This document shows positions 25,263 through 26,170 of a stretch of DNA of 26,170 nt, one piece after another; position 1 is the stretch's first letter; the number at the start of each line of letters is the position of its first letter. Under the pieces are notes generated by a model. It did no database searches, was not told the origin of the DNA, and was given only the letters and a program-made list of their open reading frames with translations. The translations under genes and the position numbers were made by a program. This DNA comes from Bacteroidales bacterium (GTDB taxonomy: Bacteria > Bacteroidota > Bacteroidia > Bacteroidales > UBA10428), in assembly GCA_016926235.1 (NCBI GenBank), contig JAFGOZ010000680.1, positions 1-26,170 on the forward strand, in the 5' to 3' direction.

Positions 25263-25290
25263 TTATCAAATCCACAAAACAAAATTGTCT

Positions 25291-25373
25291 TACCCTTTCA
25301 GGGTAAAAGGACTGATCTGGCTTATATCCCGGGGCGATGCCGCCGGGTTATGTTCTTTCAGGCTTTCAGCCTG
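25291..25373. repeat. Triple-hairpin REP-like module, left copy
   Basis: Three hairpins in a row: TACCCT TTC AGGGTA (25291-25305), the compound CCCGG-GGC-GAT-GCC-G-CCGGG (25328-25347) and CAGGCT TTC AGCCTG (25359-25373). They lie just after the symporter stop, in the convergent gap 25263-25653. No T-run follows the stems, so they are not standard terminators. Confidence 0.6.
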
Positions 25374-25563
25374 TTAATATTAAACATGGAATAGGAAATA
25401 AATAATTATGCATGCACAATCAAAGAAATTCACAGTGGACATGAAAATAATTATTTTAAAACTAAGATTTGTTTTTGGTTGATAATCGGATAAGTTGTTA
25501 GTAAAGCAAAAAAAGTTATTTATAAGATAAGTTCATTTTAAAAAAAAAACATTAATATTGAGT

Positions 25564-25645
25564 CAGCCTGAAAGGCTGAAAAATCAAAAGCCAGGGTAAC
25601 ACCCTGGTTCAACAACAATAAACCAAATGTCAGGCTGAAAGCCTG
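25564..25645. repeat. Triple-hairpin REP-like module, right copy in opposite orientation
   Basis: CAGCCT GAA AGGCTG (25564-25578), CCAGGGT AAC ACCCTGG (25591-25607) and CAGGCT GAA AGCCTG (25631-25645). The last is the exact reverse complement of 25359-25373. The loop is GAA here and TTC in the left copy, so the two modules are inverted relative to each other around ~190 AT-rich bases in which I see nothing else. Confidence 0.6.
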
Positions 25646-25653
25646 AAATATAT

Positions 25654-26130
25654 TTATTGCTTCGTAAAAGTATGAGATTTTCCTAATTCGTATGCATCTT
25701 CATAATTATCTCCATATCTGATCAGTATCGTATTTTCGTCTTCCTGATGAGCGACCCAATATGCACTTCCGCACCATGTGTCTAAAGGAATAAACTTATA
25801 CCAGTTATCAGAAATTGTAAAACCCGTTGAAGGATTTGAAGTTAGCAAGCCGCGATTTTCATAATCACAGTGAGTATTCAGTTCATCTGCAACTGTATAA
25901 TACTCTATCGTAGCACCGTCATCAACAATTTTTATATAACGATAATAATGACCTTCTTCATTATAAGTACCTTCAATTAGTTTTGCCACATTATCATCAT
26001 CATCATTATTATCATCATCATTTTTTTTACAAGAAACAAAAGAAGTAGAGAATAGAACCACTATTATAGAGAAGATTAAACAATTTTTTTCATCTGTTAA
26101 TAATTTATTTTTAATGGTCAGATGGAACAT
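25654..26130 (-). CDS. Small lipoprotein with acidic linker, unknown function
   Basis: A 158-residue lipoprotein: hydrophobic segment LIFSIIVVLFSTSFVSC with the lipobox Cys34, then CKKNDDD, a Lys plus acidic run that resembles the surface-lipoprotein export signal of Bacteroidota. The linker is a run of Asn/Asp codons from a GAT/AAT trinucleotide tract. The body (KLIEGTYNEEGHYYRYIKIV...) looks like a small beta-rich domain with WYKFIPLDTWCGSAYWVAHQ near the middle; no family is recognised. The start at 26130 leaves an unusually long 18-residue head before the hydrophobic stretch. A better ATG (26093) is out of frame by one A in a run of seven, so the gene may be slightly mis-read or frameshifted here. 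Confidence 0.65.
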   Translation of the reverse strand: MFHLTIKNKLLTDEKNCLIFSIIVVLFSTSFVSCKKNDDDNNDDDDNVAKLIEGTYNEEGHYYRYIKIVDDGATIEYYTVADELNTHCDYENRGLLTSNPSTGFTISDNWYKFIPLDTWCGSAYWVAHQEDENTILIRYGDNYEDAYELGKSHTFTKQ

Positions 26131-26170
26131 CCACGAAGCTTTTACCTGAGCGGATGATTGTCGTTTATAA

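Noticed and set aside
25291..25645. Possible CRISPR-like array or tandem terminators
   Set aside because: Hairpins vary in sequence, spacers are irregular, and no T-runs follow the stems; a REP-like element fits better.
1..26170. tRNA or rRNA genes
   Set aside because: No cloverleaf-like or conserved rRNA segments were recognised in any intergenic stretch.

Overview
The window is chromosomal DNA of a member of the Bacteroidota, most likely a Bacteroidales/Marinilabiliales-type free-living or sediment organism. The evidence is the low G+C content, type IX secretion (T9SS) C-terminal domains on two proteins, a TonB-dependent receptor paired with a DUF4249 lipoprotein, lipoproteins with SPII signals, a Flavobacterium-type threonine dehydrogenase, and sites resembling the Bacteroidetes -33/-7 promoter (TTTG...TAnnTTTG). 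No rRNA, tRNA, CRISPR array, phage or transposase gene was seen.

Layout. 1-636 is the 3' end of a surface protein with a tail-spike-type S74 chaperone region and a T9SS domain, followed by a terminator. 1092-3716 encodes an adenosylcobalamin-dependent (class II) ribonucleotide reductase, again followed by a terminator. 3936-8646 is a minus-strand block, read from high to low coordinates: a SiaC-family phosphoprotein, a DUF6265-like lipoprotein, a MntA/HepT toxin-antitoxin pair, L-threonine 3-dehydrogenase, 2-amino-3-ketobutyrate CoA ligase and a small flavodoxin. The two threonine-to-glycine enzymes are separated by a MITE-like palindromic element.

9007-15656 is a tight plus-strand operon: STN-containing TonB-dependent receptor, DUF4249 lipoprotein, an exported protein with an MG2-like N-terminus and a plug-like segment but no barrel, and a secreted protein of unknown function. 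It looks like an envelope import or sensing unit whose ligand cannot be read from the sequence.

15676-25262 is a beta-glucan/cellobiose module. Minus-strand GH3 beta-glucosidase and a T9SS-exported CotH-kinase protein are 9 bases apart. A minus-strand GH94 cellobiose phosphorylase is divergent from a Na+:solute symporter. The inferred flow is outer-envelope cleavage of beta-glucosides by GH3, import by the symporter, and cytoplasmic phosphorolysis of cellobiose to glucose-1-phosphate and glucose. The window ends with a small acidic-linker lipoprotein on the minus strand.

Besides genes, the non-coding gaps are rich in short hairpins with 3-4-base loops, grouped in clusters (5879, 20259-20380, 23056-23151, 25291-25645) that resemble REP/REPIN elements. 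Two genes (12889-14940 and 25654-26130) have an ideal ATG plus signal peptide that is one A short of frame in the A-run after the ATG. This suggests either slippage tracts or sequence errors.
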